Source of the DNA: Methylobacillus flagellatus
GTDB taxonomy: Bacteria; Pseudomonadota; Gammaproteobacteria; Burkholderiales; Methylophilaceae
Assembly: GCF_005502435.1 (NCBI RefSeq)
Contig: NZ_SCOU01000002.1
Coordinates: 124,001 to 188,000, forward strand
DNA: 64,000 nt
Direction of reading: 5' to 3'
Within the stretch, counting starts at the first letter, position 1; each line of letters begins with the position of its first letter. The notes below the pieces were generated by a model, which did no database searches, was not told the origin of the DNA, and was given only the letters and a program-made list of their open reading frames with translations. Both the position numbers and the translations under genes were made by a program. Shown here one piece after another: positions 36,082 through 45,852 of this stretch.

Positions 36082-36166
36082 GCCGTCGTGGTGGAATTGG
36101 TAGACACGCTATCTTGAGGGGGTAGTAGCGAAAGCTGTGTGAGTTCGAGTCTCACCGTCGGCACCA
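36082..36166 (+). tRNA. tRNA-Leu (anticodon GAG)
   Basis: The gene has GCCGTCG as acceptor 5' strand, a D-arm with GGTAGACAC, the anticodon loop TTGAGGG with anticodon GAG, a long class II variable arm, the T-arm GTGAG-TTCGAGT-CTCAC and encoded CCA. The acceptor pairs with CGTCGGC except for one U-U opposition at the fifth pair. Confidence 0.93.
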
Positions 36167-36227
36167 AAATTGATCATTGTCAGGTTGCGCCCAAAAGGCA
36201 AGGCCGAGACGAAACTGGGGTTTGATC

Positions 36228-36584
36228 TTGCTGGAAAACTATTTTCCGATATTGTTGTTCATCATCGTTGGCCTTGCCGTCGGTGTCGCCCCCATTGTTC
36301 TGGGTAAGTTGGTGTCTCCCAACAAGCCGGACAGTGCAAAAAACTCCCCTTACGAGTGTGGCTTCGAAGCCTTCGAAGATGCGCGCATGAAATTCGATGT
36401 GCGCTATTACCTCGTTGCCATCCTGTTCATTCTGTTCGACCTTGAGATCGCCTTCCTCTTTCCCTGGGCTGTCGTGTTGCAGGAGATCGGCCTGTTCGGT
36501 TTCCTGGCGATGATGGTGTTCCTTGGCGTCCTGGTGGTCGGCTTCATCTACGAATGGAAAAAAGGCGCGTTGGAATGGGAATGA
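36228..36584 (+). CDS. nuoA: NADH-quinone oxidoreductase subunit A
   Basis: The membrane subunit of complex I (about 118 residues) has three helices, with the conserved loop [42 protein letters not shown]. The family N-terminus [11 protein letters not shown] is obtained with TTG at 36228 as start; GGGG lies eight bases upstream. An earlier TTG at 36177 would add 17 residues that do not fit. It is first in a 14-gene operon. Confidence 0.9.
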   Translation: MLENYFPILLFIIVGLAVGVAPIVLGKLVSPNKPDSAKNSPYECGFEAFEDARMKFDVRYYLVAILFILFDLEIAFLFPWAVVLQEIGLFGFLAMMVFLGVLVVGFIYEWKKGALEWE

Positions 36585-36585
36585 T

Positions 36586-37062
36586 ATGAGTATCGAAGGC
36601 ATCCTCGAAAAAGGTTTTGTCACCACCACGCTGGACACGGTCATCAACTACACGCGTACCGGCTCCCTTTGGCCGATGACCTTCGGTCTGGCCTGCTGTG
36701 CCGTTGAGATGATGCATGCCGGTGCCGCGCGCTATGATCTGGATCGCTTCGGTATCGTGTTCCGTCCCAGCCCGCGTCAGTCTGACGTGATGATCGTGGC
36801 TGGTACGCTGGTCAACAAGATGGCGCCTGCCTTGCGCAAGGTCTATGACCAGATGGCCGAGCCGCGCTGGGTGATCTCCATGGGATCCTGTGCCAATGGT
36901 GGTGGTTACTACCATTATTCCTATGCAGTGGTGCGTGGTTGCGATCGCATCGTGCCGGTCGATGTCTATGTGCCAGGTTGTCCGCCTACGGCCGAGGCCT
37001 TGCTGTACGGCATCATCCAGCTGCAAAACAAGATCAAACGTACCAACACCATCGCCCGCTGA
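36586..37062 (+). CDS. nuoB: NADH-quinone oxidoreductase subunit B
   Basis: This 158-residue peripheral subunit holds cluster N2, the last iron-sulfur centre before quinone. The ligands are visible: CC in [12 protein letters not shown] in [10 protein letters not shown] and C in PGCPP. The ATG lies one base after the nuoA stop. Confidence 0.96.
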   Translation: MSIEGILEKGFVTTTLDTVINYTRTGSLWPMTFGLACCAVEMMHAGAARYDLDRFGIVFRPSPRQSDVMIVAGTLVNKMAPALRKVYDQMAEPRWVISMGSCANGGGYYHYSYAVVRGCDRIVPVDVYVPGCPPTAEALLYGIIQLQNKIKRTNTIAR

Positions 37063-37078
37063 GAAAGCCCCTTACCGT

Positions 37079-37690
37079 ATGAGCGCCCGGCTGCAGAAAC
37101 TTCAAGAAACGCTCTCCCTTGTCCTGGGTGACAAGCTGGTCAGCATCACCAGTCATGTGGGTGAGCTTACTTTGGTGTGCCAGGCGGATAGCCTGATGCA
37201 AACCATGGCGGTGTTGCGTGATCAGGACGAATTCCGCTTCGAGCAGTTGATCGATCTATGTGGTGTGGACTACGCCGACTATGGTCAGAACGATCTGGGC
37301 GAGAACACTTGGGCTGGCGCCCGCTATGCCGTGGTCTATCACCTGCTGTCGGTGTCGCTGAATCAGCGTTTGCGCGTGCGCGTGTTCGCCGGGGACGATT
37401 TCTTCCCCGTGCTGCCCACCATGGTGGAGATGTGGCCAGTGGCCAACTGGTTCGAGCGCGAAGTATTCGACCTGTACGGCATCATGTTCGAAGGCCATCC
37501 TGATTTGCGCCGCCTGCTCACCGATTACGGTTTTGTCGGCCATCCTTTCAGAAAAGATTTCCCCATGATAGGCAATGTCGAGATGCGCTATGACCCCGAG
37601 CAGCAGCGCGTGATCTATCAGCCGGTTTCGATCGAGCTGCGCAATAATGTGCCGCGAGTCATTCGTGATGAGGGTTTCCACCATGGCTGA
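37079..37690 (+). CDS. nuoC: NADH-quinone oxidoreductase subunit C
   Basis: The 203-residue 30-kDa subunit has the signature [35 protein letters not shown] (in parts) and the FRKDFP motif. It stabilises the connecting arm with NuoD. It overlaps nuoD by eight bases. NuoC and NuoD are separate genes here, unlike the fused form in E. coli. Confidence 0.96.
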   Translation: MSARLQKLQETLSLVLGDKLVSITSHVGELTLVCQADSLMQTMAVLRDQDEFRFEQLIDLCGVDYADYGQNDLGENTWAGARYAVVYHLLSVSLNQRLRVRVFAGDDFFPVLPTMVEMWPVANWFEREVFDLYGIMFEGHPDLRRLLTDYGFVGHPFRKDFPMIGNVEMRYDPEQQRVIYQPVSIELRNNVPRVIRDEGFHHG

Positions 37691-38936
37691 GATTCGCAAC
37701 TACACCATGAATTTTGGTCCTCAGCACCCGGCGGCGCACGGCGTGCTGCGGCTAGTGCTGGAGCTGGATGGGGAAGTCATCCAGCGTGCTGACCCGCACA
37801 TCGGTCTGCTGCACCGTGGTACCGAGAAGCTGGCCGAGAACCGCACTTATCTGCAGTCCGTCCCCTATATGGACCGCCTAGACTATGTGTCCATGATGTC
37901 CAACGAGCATGCCTACGTGATGGCCATCGAAAAGCTGCTCGATCTGGATGTGCCTATCCGTGCGCAATACATCCGTGTGATGTTCGATGAGATCACGCGC
38001 ATTCTGAATCACCTGCTGTGGCTGGGTGCGCACGCGCTGGATGTGGGCGCCATGTCGGTGTTCCTGTATGCCTTCCGCGAGCGCGAGGATCTGTTCGATG
38101 TCTACGAGGCGGTCTCTGGCGCACGTATGCACGCGGCCTACTATCGTCCGGGCGGTGTCTACCGTGACCTGCCTGAGCGCATGCCGCAGTATGAGGCGTC
38201 CAAGGTCCATAACCAGAAAGGCGTCAATCGTCTCAATGAGAACCGTCAGGGCTCCTTGCTGGATTTCATCGAGGATTTCACCAACCGGTTCCCGGCCTAT
38301 GTGGACGAATACGAAACCCTGCTCACCGACAACCGTATCTGGAAGCAGCGTACCGTTGGCATCGGTGTGGTCACCCCTGAACGTGCACTGGCGCTGGGCA
38401 TGACCGGGCCCATGTTGCGCGGCTCCGGTATCGAGTGGGATCTGCGTCGCAAGCAGCCGTATGAAGTCTATGCTGACCTGGATTTTGATATCCCGGTCGG
38501 TGTGAACGGTGACTGTTATGACCGTTATCTGGTGCGCATCGAAGAATTCCGTCAGTCCAATCGCATCATCAAGCAATGCGTGAACTGGCTGCGTAACAAC
38601 CCCGGCCCGGTGATCAGCACCAATACCAAGGTGGCACCACCCAGTCGTGAAGGCATGAAGCAGGACATGGAAGCGTTGATCCACCACTTCAAGCTGTTCA
38701 CCGAAGGCTTTCATATTCCGGCCGGTGAAGCCTATGCCGCCGTCGAACACCCCAAGGGCGAGTTCGGTATTTACCTTATTTCCGATGGTGCCAACAAGCC
38801 GTACCGTCTCAAGATCCGCGCGCCGGGCTTCCCGCATCTGGCGGCGCTGGACGAAATGACCAAGGGCCACATGATCGCCGACCTGGTGGCGATCATCGGT
38901 ACCCAAGATATCGTGTTCGGCGAGATCGACCGATGA
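37683..38936 (+). CDS. nuoD: NADH-quinone oxidoreductase subunit D
   Basis: This 417-residue 49-kDa subunit forms the quinone pocket. Conserved [16 protein letters not shown] (with the quinone-site His), [12 protein letters not shown], and the C-terminal DIVFGEIDR are present. It is followed by an unusual 141-base non-coding spacer before nuoE. Confidence 0.97.
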   Translation: MAEIRNYTMNFGPQHPAAHGVLRLVLELDGEVIQRADPHIGLLHRGTEKLAENRTYLQSVPYMDRLDYVSMMSNEHAYVMAIEKLLDLDVPIRAQYIRVMFDEITRILNHLLWLGAHALDVGAMSVFLYAFREREDLFDVYEAVSGARMHAAYYRPGGVYRDLPERMPQYEASKVHNQKGVNRLNENRQGSLLDFIEDFTNRFPAYVDEYETLLTDNRIWKQRTVGIGVVTPERALALGMTGPMLRGSGIEWDLRRKQPYEVYADLDFDIPVGVNGDCYDRYLVRIEEFRQSNRIIKQCVNWLRNNPGPVISTNTKVAPPSREGMKQDMEALIHHFKLFTEGFHIPAGEAYAAVEHPKGEFGIYLISDGANKPYRLKIRAPGFPHLAALDEMTKGHMIADLVAIIGTQDIVFGEIDR

Positions 38937-39077
38937 ATAACCTGCTGAACTTATTGCGCGTGCCATCTGCTTTGTCGCGTGCTCGCTCGCTCCTCGCCTA
39001 CCCAATCGGTATGTCTCGTCGCTCGCTGCGCGGCTTCGCGCATATGCCGCGCTCGCTACAGTTCATCGAGGTTTTTT
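38937..39077 (+). other. Non-coding insert between nuoD and nuoE
   Basis: These 141 bases separate genes of a tight operon. GCTCGCT-type motifs recur, and TGCGCG/CGCGCA (39027-39042) forms a hairpin, with GCGCGGC/GCCGCGC as an overlapping alternative. No coding potential was recognised. It may be a small dispersed repeat or a processing element. Confidence 0.5.
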
Positions 39078-39551
39078 ATGTTGTCCGCTGAGTCCATCCA
39101 GAAAATCGAGTACGAACTCACCAAATATCCGCCTGACCGGCGTCAAGCGGCTGTGATGTCGGCCTTGCGCATCGCGCAGACCGAAAAGGGTTGGCTGTCC
39201 AAGGAGACCATCAGCTTCGTTTCCGGCTACCTGGGCATCCCGGACATCGCCGCCATGGAAGTGGCCACCTTCTACAATATGTATGAGCTGGAGCCGGTCG
39301 GCAAATACAAGATCACCGTCTGCACCAACATCTCCTGCATGCTGCGTGATTCCGACAGCATCGTCGAACATCTGAACCACAAGCTGGGCATAGGCTTCAA
39401 CGAAACCACGCCGGATGGCAAATTCACGCTCAAGGAAGGCGAGTGCATGGGCACTTGTGGCGGCGCGCCTCTGTTCCATATCAACAACACGCGCATGTGC
39501 GAATTCCTGACGCCAGAAAAAGTCGACCAGATCCTCGAGGAGCTCAACTGA
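39078..39551 (+). CDS. nuoE: NADH-quinone oxidoreductase subunit E
   Basis: The 157-residue 24-kDa subunit has a thioredoxin-like fold and a 2Fe-2S cluster (N1a). The ligands are CTNISCML and [14 protein letters not shown] 39078 gives the family N-terminus [13 protein letters not shown]. It stops on the first base of nuoF. Confidence 0.95.
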   Translation: MLSAESIQKIEYELTKYPPDRRQAAVMSALRIAQTEKGWLSKETISFVSGYLGIPDIAAMEVATFYNMYELEPVGKYKITVCTNISCMLRDSDSIVEHLNHKLGIGFNETTPDGKFTLKEGECMGTCGGAPLFHINNTRMCEFLTPEKVDQILEELN

Positions 39552-40852
39552 TGACCGCCCTCGCTCACAATCTGGAAAAACAGACCTTGGTCACCCTGCG
39601 CACCATCACCGAACCCCAACCTGGTTCGCTGGACACCTATGTAAAGCTGGGTGGCTATGCGCAGTTGAAGCGCATCGTGACCGAGAAGGTCAAAGCCACT
39701 GACATCATCACCCAGATCAAGCTGTCCAATCTGCGCGGCCGTGGCGGTGCGGGGTTCCCGACCGGTTTGAAGTGGAGCTTCATGCCGCGTTATTACGACG
39801 GCACCAAGTACCTGGTCTGCAACACCGATGAGGGCGAGCCCGGCACTTTCAAGGACCGCGACATCATCCGTTACAACCCGCATCAGCTCATCGAGGGCAT
39901 GGCCATCGCCGCCTACACGCTGGGTGCTCGCGTGGGTTACAACTACATCCATGGCGAGATCTGGGAAGATTACGAGATCTTCGAAGCGGCGCTGGCCGAA
40001 GCCCGCGCTGCGGGTTACATAGGCGAGAACCTGTTCGGCAGCAATTTCAGTTTCGATCTGCATGCCGTACATGGCTACGGTGCTTATATCTGTGGTGAAG
40101 AGACTGCGCTGATCGAATCCATCGAAGGAAAAAAGGGCCAGCCGCGCTTCAAGCCGCCGTTCCCGGCCAGCTTCGGTGTGTTCGGCAAGCCGACCAACGT
40201 CAACAATACTGAATCCTATGCCTCCATCCCATGGATCATGCAGCATGGTGGTGAAGCGTTCCAGAATCTGGGCGTGTACAACTCTGGCGGTACTAAACTG
40301 TTCTCGGTGTCCGGGCATGTGGTGAACCCCGGTAATTACGAAGTGCGCATGGGCACGCCGTTCACCGAACTGCTGGAGATGGCAGGCGGTATCTGGAAGG
40401 GCCGCGAGCTGAAAGCCGTCATCCCCGGTGGCCCCTCTACCGCGGTCATGCCGGCCAAGAACATCATAGGCGCGACGCTGGATTACGACGGCCTGTCCAA
40501 AGCCGGTTCCAGCCTGGGTGCGGGTTCCATGATCGTCATGGACGATAGCACCTGCATGGTCAAAGCACTCAAGCGCCTGTCCTATTTCTTCTTTGAAGAA
40601 TCCTGTGGGCAGTGCACGCCGTGCCGTGAGGGCACAGGCTGGCTGTATCGCGTGATCAAACGTATCAGCGAAGGGCAGGGGCGCATGGAAGATCTGGATC
40701 TGCTCACCGATGTCAGCAGCAATATCTCCGGCCGTACCATCTGTGCGCTGGGTGATGCCGCGGCCACACCGGTGCTGAGTTTCGTGAAGCATTTCCGTCC
40801 TGAATTCGAGTATTACATCCAGCATGGCAAGAGCATGGTAGAGGGCAAATAA
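39551..40852 (+). CDS. nuoF: NADH-quinone oxidoreductase subunit F
   Basis: The 433-residue subunit is the NADH-binding site with FMN and cluster N3. NADH/FMN motifs [28 protein letters not shown] and [13 protein letters not shown]-like [16 protein letters not shown] are present, as are the cluster ligands [11 protein letters not shown] and a later Cys (TICALGD). The start overlaps the nuoE stop. Confidence 0.97.
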   Translation: MTALAHNLEKQTLVTLRTITEPQPGSLDTYVKLGGYAQLKRIVTEKVKATDIITQIKLSNLRGRGGAGFPTGLKWSFMPRYYDGTKYLVCNTDEGEPGTFKDRDIIRYNPHQLIEGMAIAAYTLGARVGYNYIHGEIWEDYEIFEAALAEARAAGYIGENLFGSNFSFDLHAVHGYGAYICGEETALIESIEGKKGQPRFKPPFPASFGVFGKPTNVNNTESYASIPWIMQHGGEAFQNLGVYNSGGTKLFSVSGHVVNPGNYEVRMGTPFTELLEMAGGIWKGRELKAVIPGGPSTAVMPAKNIIGATLDYDGLSKAGSSLGAGSMIVMDDSTCMVKALKRLSYFFFEESCGQCTPCREGTGWLYRVIKRISEGQGRMEDLDLLTDVSSNISGRTICALGDAAATPVLSFVKHFRPEFEYYIQHGKSMVEGK

Positions 40853-40853
40853 C

Positions 40854-43262
40854 ATGCTGAATATTGAAATTGACGGCAAGGCAGTCGAAGTCGATCACGG
40901 CACCACCATCATCGATGCGGCAGATCAGCTCGGCATCGATATCCCGCGTTTCTGCTACCACAAGAAGCTGTCGGTGGCGGCCAACTGCCGCATGTGCCTG
41001 GTGCAGGTGGAGAAGTTCAACAAGCCACTGCCAGCCTGTGCCACGCCAGTAGCCGATGGCATGAAGATCTACACGCGCTCGAAATCAGCCGTTGAGGCGC
41101 AGAAGAGTGTGATGGAGTTTCTGCTCATCAATCACCCGTTGGATTGCCCGATCTGCGATCAAGGTGGCGAATGTGATTTGCAGGACATCGCGGTGGCTTA
41201 CGGTGCGCCAAAATCGCGTTACACCGAAGAAAAGCGTGTGGTATTGAACAAGAACATCGGCCCGCTGGTGTCCACGGACATGACACGCTGCATCCAGTGC
41301 ACGCGCTGTGTGCGCTTCCTGAAGGAAGTGGGCGGCATGATGGAGCTGGGCCTGGTTGGTCGTGGCGAGCATGCCGAGATCACCGCTTATGTGGACAAGA
41401 GCGTCAACTCCGAGCTGTCCGGCAACATCATCGATCTGTGCCCAGTGGGCGCCCTGACCAGCAAGCCGTTCCGCTATACCGCGCGTAGCTGGGAGCTCAC
41501 GCGTCGTCCTTCCATCGCACCGCATGACGGCCTGGGCTCGCACATCGAAGTGCATGTCAAAGACGGCAAGGTGTTGCGCGTGTTGCCGCGCGAGAAGGAA
41601 AGTATCAACGAATGCTGGCTGTCGGACCGTGACCGCTTCTCCTACGAAGGCCTGAACAGCCCGGACCGCCTTAAAGTGCCGATGATCAAGCACAACGGCG
41701 CTTGGCAGGAAACCGACTGGAAGACCGCACTGGAGTTCGCCGCTGGCCAGCTCAAGGACATCACCAACCAATACGGCGGTGAAGCGCTGGGTGTGCTGGT
41801 GTCGCCCAACAGCACCATGGAAGAGGGTTTCCTCGCCAAACAGATCGCCAAGGGCCTGGGCAGTCAAAACATCGATTACCGCCTGCGTCAGACCGACTTC
41901 CGTCTGGACGGCAAGCGCCTGGGCACACCATGGATGGGTTGCAACATCCCGGATCTGGAACAGTTCGACCGCATCCTCATCATCGGCTCCAACCTGCGCA
42001 ACGAGCATCCGCTGCTGAGTCAGCGTATCCGCAAGGCGGTCGCCAATGGCGCTGAACTGAATATCATCAGTCCGCTGGACAATAATCCACTGATGGCGGT
42101 GAAGCACAAGGTGGTAGTGCGCCCCAACGACATGGTCAACGTGCTGGCCCAGGTGCTGAAAGCCATGTCCGGCCTGCAGCGGCTGTCGCTGTGCCTGCCA
42201 CCTTCGCTGAATGCATTGCTGGAAGAGATCAAAGTACGTGCCAACACGCAGGCCATCGCGGAGAGCCTGGCCGGTCTGGGCGAGAGCTATGATCTGGTTT
42301 CGCCCAAGACCGCGATCTTTGTCGGCAATCTGGCACTCAACGACCCGCGTTTCACCGAGATGTTCAGCTTGGCTGAAGCCATCTCTGGCTTGTGTGGCGC
42401 CACGCTGGGCCTGATCCCGGCGGGTTCCAACAACACCGGTCAGCACATGATGGGCGTGATGCCCGGCCCGCAAGGCATGCATGTGCGCGCCATGCTGGAG
42501 ATTCCGCGCAAGGCCTATCTGCTGGTCAACGTGGAACCGGAACTGGACTGCCACAATGGCGCTGCGGCACGCAAGGCCATGCAGCAGGCGGAATGCGTGA
42601 TCGCCCTGACCATGTACAAATCCGAAGCGCTGGACGATGCCGATATCCTGCTGCCTATTGCGCCGTTCACGGAAACCTCAGGCACGCTGATGAGCATGGA
42701 GGGCCGTGTGCAGAGTTTCAGTGCAGTCACCAAGCCGCTGGGCGAATGCCGTCCGGGCTGGAAGGTGCTGCGCGTGCTGGGTAATACACTGGGCATCGCT
42801 GGCTTCGACTACGACAGCAGTGAAGACGTGAAGAAGGCCATCTTTGGTGGCGAGAAGCCGTCCGCCGTGGTGTGGCGCAGCCTGAACAACAACCTCAAGG
42901 AGTTGGTGGAGATCGAGGTCAACATCAAGTCCGACGGCCTGCAGCGTATCGGTGAAGTGCCGATGTACCAGATCGACCCCATCGTGCGTCGTTCGCCACC
43001 ACTGCAAAAGACCAAGTACAACCGCAAGCCCATGGCCATGATGCACGGTCAGCAGATGTTGACGCTGGGTCTGGTTGCCGGCGATCAGGTGCTGGTGAAG
43101 CAGGGTGAGGGCAGTGCCGTGCTGGAAGTGCGTCAGGATGACCACGTGGCCTTGGGTTGCGTGCGCGTACAGGCCGCCAACCCGCTGACTGCCAGCCTGG
43201 GTGAGTTGATGGGCGATATCACGGTCGAGAAGGTCGTGGCCAACGTGGCGGTGACAGCATGA
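40854..43262 (+). CDS. nuoG: NADH-quinone oxidoreductase subunit G
   Basis: The 802-residue 75-kDa subunit has an N-terminal 2Fe-2S domain (RFCYHKK, CRMCLV, PACATPV), a His-Cys3 cluster segment ([14 protein letters not shown]), a 4Fe-4S pair ([21 protein letters not shown]) and a large molybdopterin-oxidoreductase-like domain without a cofactor. The stop overlaps nuoH by four bases. Confidence 0.97.
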   Translation: MLNIEIDGKAVEVDHGTTIIDAADQLGIDIPRFCYHKKLSVAANCRMCLVQVEKFNKPLPACATPVADGMKIYTRSKSAVEAQKSVMEFLLINHPLDCPICDQGGECDLQDIAVAYGAPKSRYTEEKRVVLNKNIGPLVSTDMTRCIQCTRCVRFLKEVGGMMELGLVGRGEHAEITAYVDKSVNSELSGNIIDLCPVGALTSKPFRYTARSWELTRRPSIAPHDGLGSHIEVHVKDGKVLRVLPREKESINECWLSDRDRFSYEGLNSPDRLKVPMIKHNGAWQETDWKTALEFAAGQLKDITNQYGGEALGVLVSPNSTMEEGFLAKQIAKGLGSQNIDYRLRQTDFRLDGKRLGTPWMGCNIPDLEQFDRILIIGSNLRNEHPLLSQRIRKAVANGAELNIISPLDNNPLMAVKHKVVVRPNDMVNVLAQVLKAMSGLQRLSLCLPPSLNALLEEIKVRANTQAIAESLAGLGESYDLVSPKTAIFVGNLALNDPRFTEMFSLAEAISGLCGATLGLIPAGSNNTGQHMMGVMPGPQGMHVRAMLEIPRKAYLLVNVEPELDCHNGAAARKAMQQAECVIALTMYKSEALDDADILLPIAPFTETSGTLMSMEGRVQSFSAVTKPLGECRPGWKVLRVLGNTLGIAGFDYDSSEDVKKAIFGGEKPSAVVWRSLNNNLKELVEIEVNIKSDGLQRIGEVPMYQIDPIVRRSPPLQKTKYNRKPMAMMHGQQMLTLGLVAGDQVLVKQGEGSAVLEVRQDDHVALGCVRVQAANPLTASLGELMGDITVEKVVANVAVTA

Positions 43263-44278
43263 TGGAATCCTTGCAAGCCCTGTTCGGGTCAAGCTGGCCT
43301 GTGGTGTGGACCCTGGCCAAGATCGTGGCTATCGTGCTGCCCTTGATGATCGCCATTGCCTACCTGACGCTGGCGGAACGTAAAGTCATCGGTTACATGC
43401 AGGTGCGTATCGGCCCGAACCGCGTAGGCTACTTTGGCCTGCTGCAGCCGCTCGCCGATGGCATCAAGCTGCTGATGAAAGAGATCATCGTCCCCACCGC
43501 TTCCAACAAGGGCCTGTTCCTGCTAGGCCCGGTGCTGGCGATCGCGCCAGCCTTCGCGGCCTGGGCGGTAGTGCCATTCGATGCCACGCTGGTGCTGGCG
43601 GATATCGACGCGGGCCTGCTCTACATCCTGGCCATGACCTCGGTGGCCGTGTATGGCGTGATCATCGCGGGCTGGGCATCCAACTCCAAGTATGCGTTTC
43701 TGGGCTCGCTGCGCTCGGCCGCACAGATCGTCTCCTACGAGATCGCCATGGGCTTTGCGCTGGTCGGCGTGCTGATGTCGGCCAACAGTCTCAACCTAGG
43801 CAAGATCGTGACGGCACAGGCCGGTGGTTTCTGGCACTGGTACTGGTTGCCCTTGTTCCCGCTGTTCATCGTGTATTTCATCAGCGCCGTCGCTGAAACC
43901 AACCGTGCGCCGTTCGATGTCGCCGAGGGTGAATCCGAGATCGTGGCCGGTTTCCATGTGGAATACTCGGGCATGGCCTTCGCCGTGTTCTTCCTGGCCG
44001 AATACGCCAACATCTGGCTGGTGTGCATGCTGGCTGCGCTCATGTTCCTGGGTGGCTGGCTGTCGCCGGTCCCTTTCCTGCCGGACAGCATCCTGTGGCT
44101 GTTCCTCAAGGTCGGTTTCCTGGTGTTCTGCTTCCTGTGGTTCCGCGCCACCTTCCCGCGTTACCGCTATGACCAGATCATGCGCCTGGGCTGGAAAGTG
44201 TTCATCCCGATCACGCTGGTGTGGATCATCGTGGTGGGTGCCATGATGCAGACACCCTGGGCCTATTTGTTCCATTAA
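43259..44278 (+). CDS. nuoH: NADH-quinone oxidoreductase subunit H
   Basis: The 339-residue membrane subunit has eight helices next to the quinone chamber. Signatures [34 protein letters not shown] and [27 protein letters not shown] are complete (quoted here in continuous sense but read in parts). ATG ATG at the start allows 43259 or 43262. A non-coding insert of about 140 bases follows. Confidence 0.96.
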   Translation: MMESLQALFGSSWPVVWTLAKIVAIVLPLMIAIAYLTLAERKVIGYMQVRIGPNRVGYFGLLQPLADGIKLLMKEIIVPTASNKGLFLLGPVLAIAPAFAAWAVVPFDATLVLADIDAGLLYILAMTSVAVYGVIIAGWASNSKYAFLGSLRSAAQIVSYEIAMGFALVGVLMSANSLNLGKIVTAQAGGFWHWYWLPLFPLFIVYFISAVAETNRAPFDVAEGESEIVAGFHVEYSGMAFAVFFLAEYANIWLVCMLAALMFLGGWLSPVPFLPDSILWLFLKVGFLVFCFLWFRATFPRYRYDQIMRLGWKVFIPITLVWIIVVGAMMQTPWAYLFH

Positions 44279-44419
44279 CTGTATGCAAAATACTTCACTC
44301 ACGATTGCTGCGTTGCAAACCCAAGCCGGAACCCTGATTTGCCGCCGTGTAAACTCCGGTTCCGCCCTTGATTTGCGCCTTGCACTCCCATCGCTCGGGA
44401 ATTTTGCAGGATTAAAGTT
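44279..44419 (+). other. Non-coding insert between nuoH and nuoI
   Basis: These 141 bases contain CGGAACC and GGTTCCG as an inverted pair flanking about 24 bases, and related GCTGCGTTGCAAA/TTTGCGCCTTGC ends. There is no coding potential. It resembles a small dispersed palindromic element and breaks an otherwise compact operon. Confidence 0.5.
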
Positions 44420-44911
44420 ATGTTGAGAAAAGTAAAAGACGTGTTTTCCAGCCTGATGCTGGTCGAGCTGCTGAAGGGCATGGCCCTGACCGGCCGTTAC
44501 TTCTTCGCGCGCAAGATCACCGTGCAGTTCCCGGAAGAACGCACACCGATGAGCCCGCGTTTCCGCGGTCTGCACGCACTGCGCCGCTACCCGAACGGGG
44601 AAGAGCGCTGCATCGCCTGCAAACTGTGTGAAGCGGTATGCCCGGCCATGGCCATCACCATCGAGTCCGAGCAGCGCGAAGACAACACACGCCGCACCAC
44701 GCGTTATGACATCGACCTGACCAAGTGCATCTTCTGCGGGATGTGTGAAGAATCCTGCCCGGTCGATTCCATCGTCGAAACGCGTATCTTCGATTACCAC
44801 GGCGAACAACGTGGCGATCTGCTCTATACCAAACAGATGTTGCTCGCCGTTGGCGATAAATACGAGGCGCAGATCGCCGCCGACCGCACCGAGGATGCAA
44901 AATTCCGATGA
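44420..44911 (+). CDS. nuoI: NADH-quinone oxidoreductase subunit I
   Basis: The 163-residue ferredoxin-like subunit carries clusters N6a and N6b, with the two motifs [16 protein letters not shown] and [16 protein letters not shown]. An amphipathic N-terminal region docks it to the membrane. The last four bases overlap nuoJ. Confidence 0.97.
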   Translation: MLRKVKDVFSSLMLVELLKGMALTGRYFFARKITVQFPEERTPMSPRFRGLHALRRYPNGEERCIACKLCEAVCPAMAITIESEQREDNTRRTTRYDIDLTKCIFCGMCEESCPVDSIVETRIFDYHGEQRGDLLYTKQMLLAVGDKYEAQIAADRTEDAKFR

Positions 44912-45540
44912 TATTCCAGGACTTCGTTTTCTATACGCTGGCGGCTATCCTGCTGATCGCCGGCCTGCGCGTCATCACGGCGCGCAATCCTGTTCATGCC
45001 GCCTTGTTTCTGGTGCTGGCGTTCTTCACGGCGGCCGGCATCTGGCTGCTGCTGGAAGCAGAGTTCCTTGCCATCGCACTGGTGCTGGTCTACGTAGGCG
45101 CGGTGATGGTGCTGTTCCTGTTCGTGGTGATGATGCTGGACATCAACCTCGATCGTTTGCGCGAAGGGTTCTGGAGCTACCTGCCTATCGCGGCGGTGGT
45201 CGGGGTGCTGATGGCCGTGGAGATGGCGCTGGTATTGAGCGGTCGCTACTTCATCGAAGCGGCGGCGCCTGTGGCCAAACCTGCCGGTTACAGCAACACC
45301 GCCGAGCTGGGCCGCGTGCTGTATACCGATTATCTGTTGCCCTTCGAGCTGGCGGCGGTGCTGTTGCTAGTGGCCATCGTGGCGGCCATCGCCCTGACGC
45401 TGCGCGAGCGCAAGGACTCCAAGTTCATCGACCCGGCAGCACAGGTGCAGGTGAAGCGTAATGACCGTGTACGCATGGTCAGCATGCCGTCTTACACGGA
45501 GCCTGAAGCCGAACAGGCACAGCAGGAGCTCAAGCCATGA
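44908..45540 (+). CDS. nuoJ: NADH-quinone oxidoreductase subunit J
   Basis: The 210-residue membrane subunit has five helices. The conserved TM3 region [25 protein letters not shown] with the pi-bulge motif is present. The C-terminal 45 residues are hydrophilic. It overlaps nuoK by four bases. Confidence 0.95.
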   Translation: MIFQDFVFYTLAAILLIAGLRVITARNPVHAALFLVLAFFTAAGIWLLLEAEFLAIALVLVYVGAVMVLFLFVVMMLDINLDRLREGFWSYLPIAAVVGVLMAVEMALVLSGRYFIEAAAPVAKPAGYSNTAELGRVLYTDYLLPFELAAVLLLVAIVAAIALTLRERKDSKFIDPAAQVQVKRNDRVRMVSMPSYTEPEAEQAQQELKP

Positions 45541-45845
45541 GTGTGACCCTTTCCCATTACCTGATCCTGGGCTCGCTGTTGTTCGCCATCAGCATCATCG
45601 GCATCTTCCTCAACCGCAAGAACGTCATCATCCTGTTGATGGCCATCGAGCTGATGTTGCTGGCCGTGAACCTCAACTTCATCGCGTTCTCGCATTACCT
45701 GAACGACATCGCCGGTCAGGTGTTCGTGTTCTTCATCCTGACGGTGGCGGCGGCCGAGTCCGCCATTGGTCTGGCGATTCTGGTCGTGTTGTTCCGTAAT
45801 CTGCGTACGATCCATGTTGACGATCTAGACGCGCTGAAGGGTTGA
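45537..45845 (+). CDS. nuoK: NADH-quinone oxidoreductase subunit K
   Basis: The 102-residue subunit has three helices with the conserved Glu in [19 protein letters not shown] and the second in [13 protein letters not shown]. Both Glu residues are part of the proton path. Confidence 0.96.
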   Translation: MSVTLSHYLILGSLLFAISIIGIFLNRKNVIILLMAIELMLLAVNLNFIAFSHYLNDIAGQVFVFFILTVAAAESAIGLAILVVLFRNLRTIHVDDLDALKG

Positions 45846-45852
45846 TGTACTG

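Noticed and set aside
39272-40879. Long antisense frame across nuoE-nuoF
   Set aside because: The sense strand encodes complete complex I subunits with all cofactor motifs; the antisense frame has no domain.
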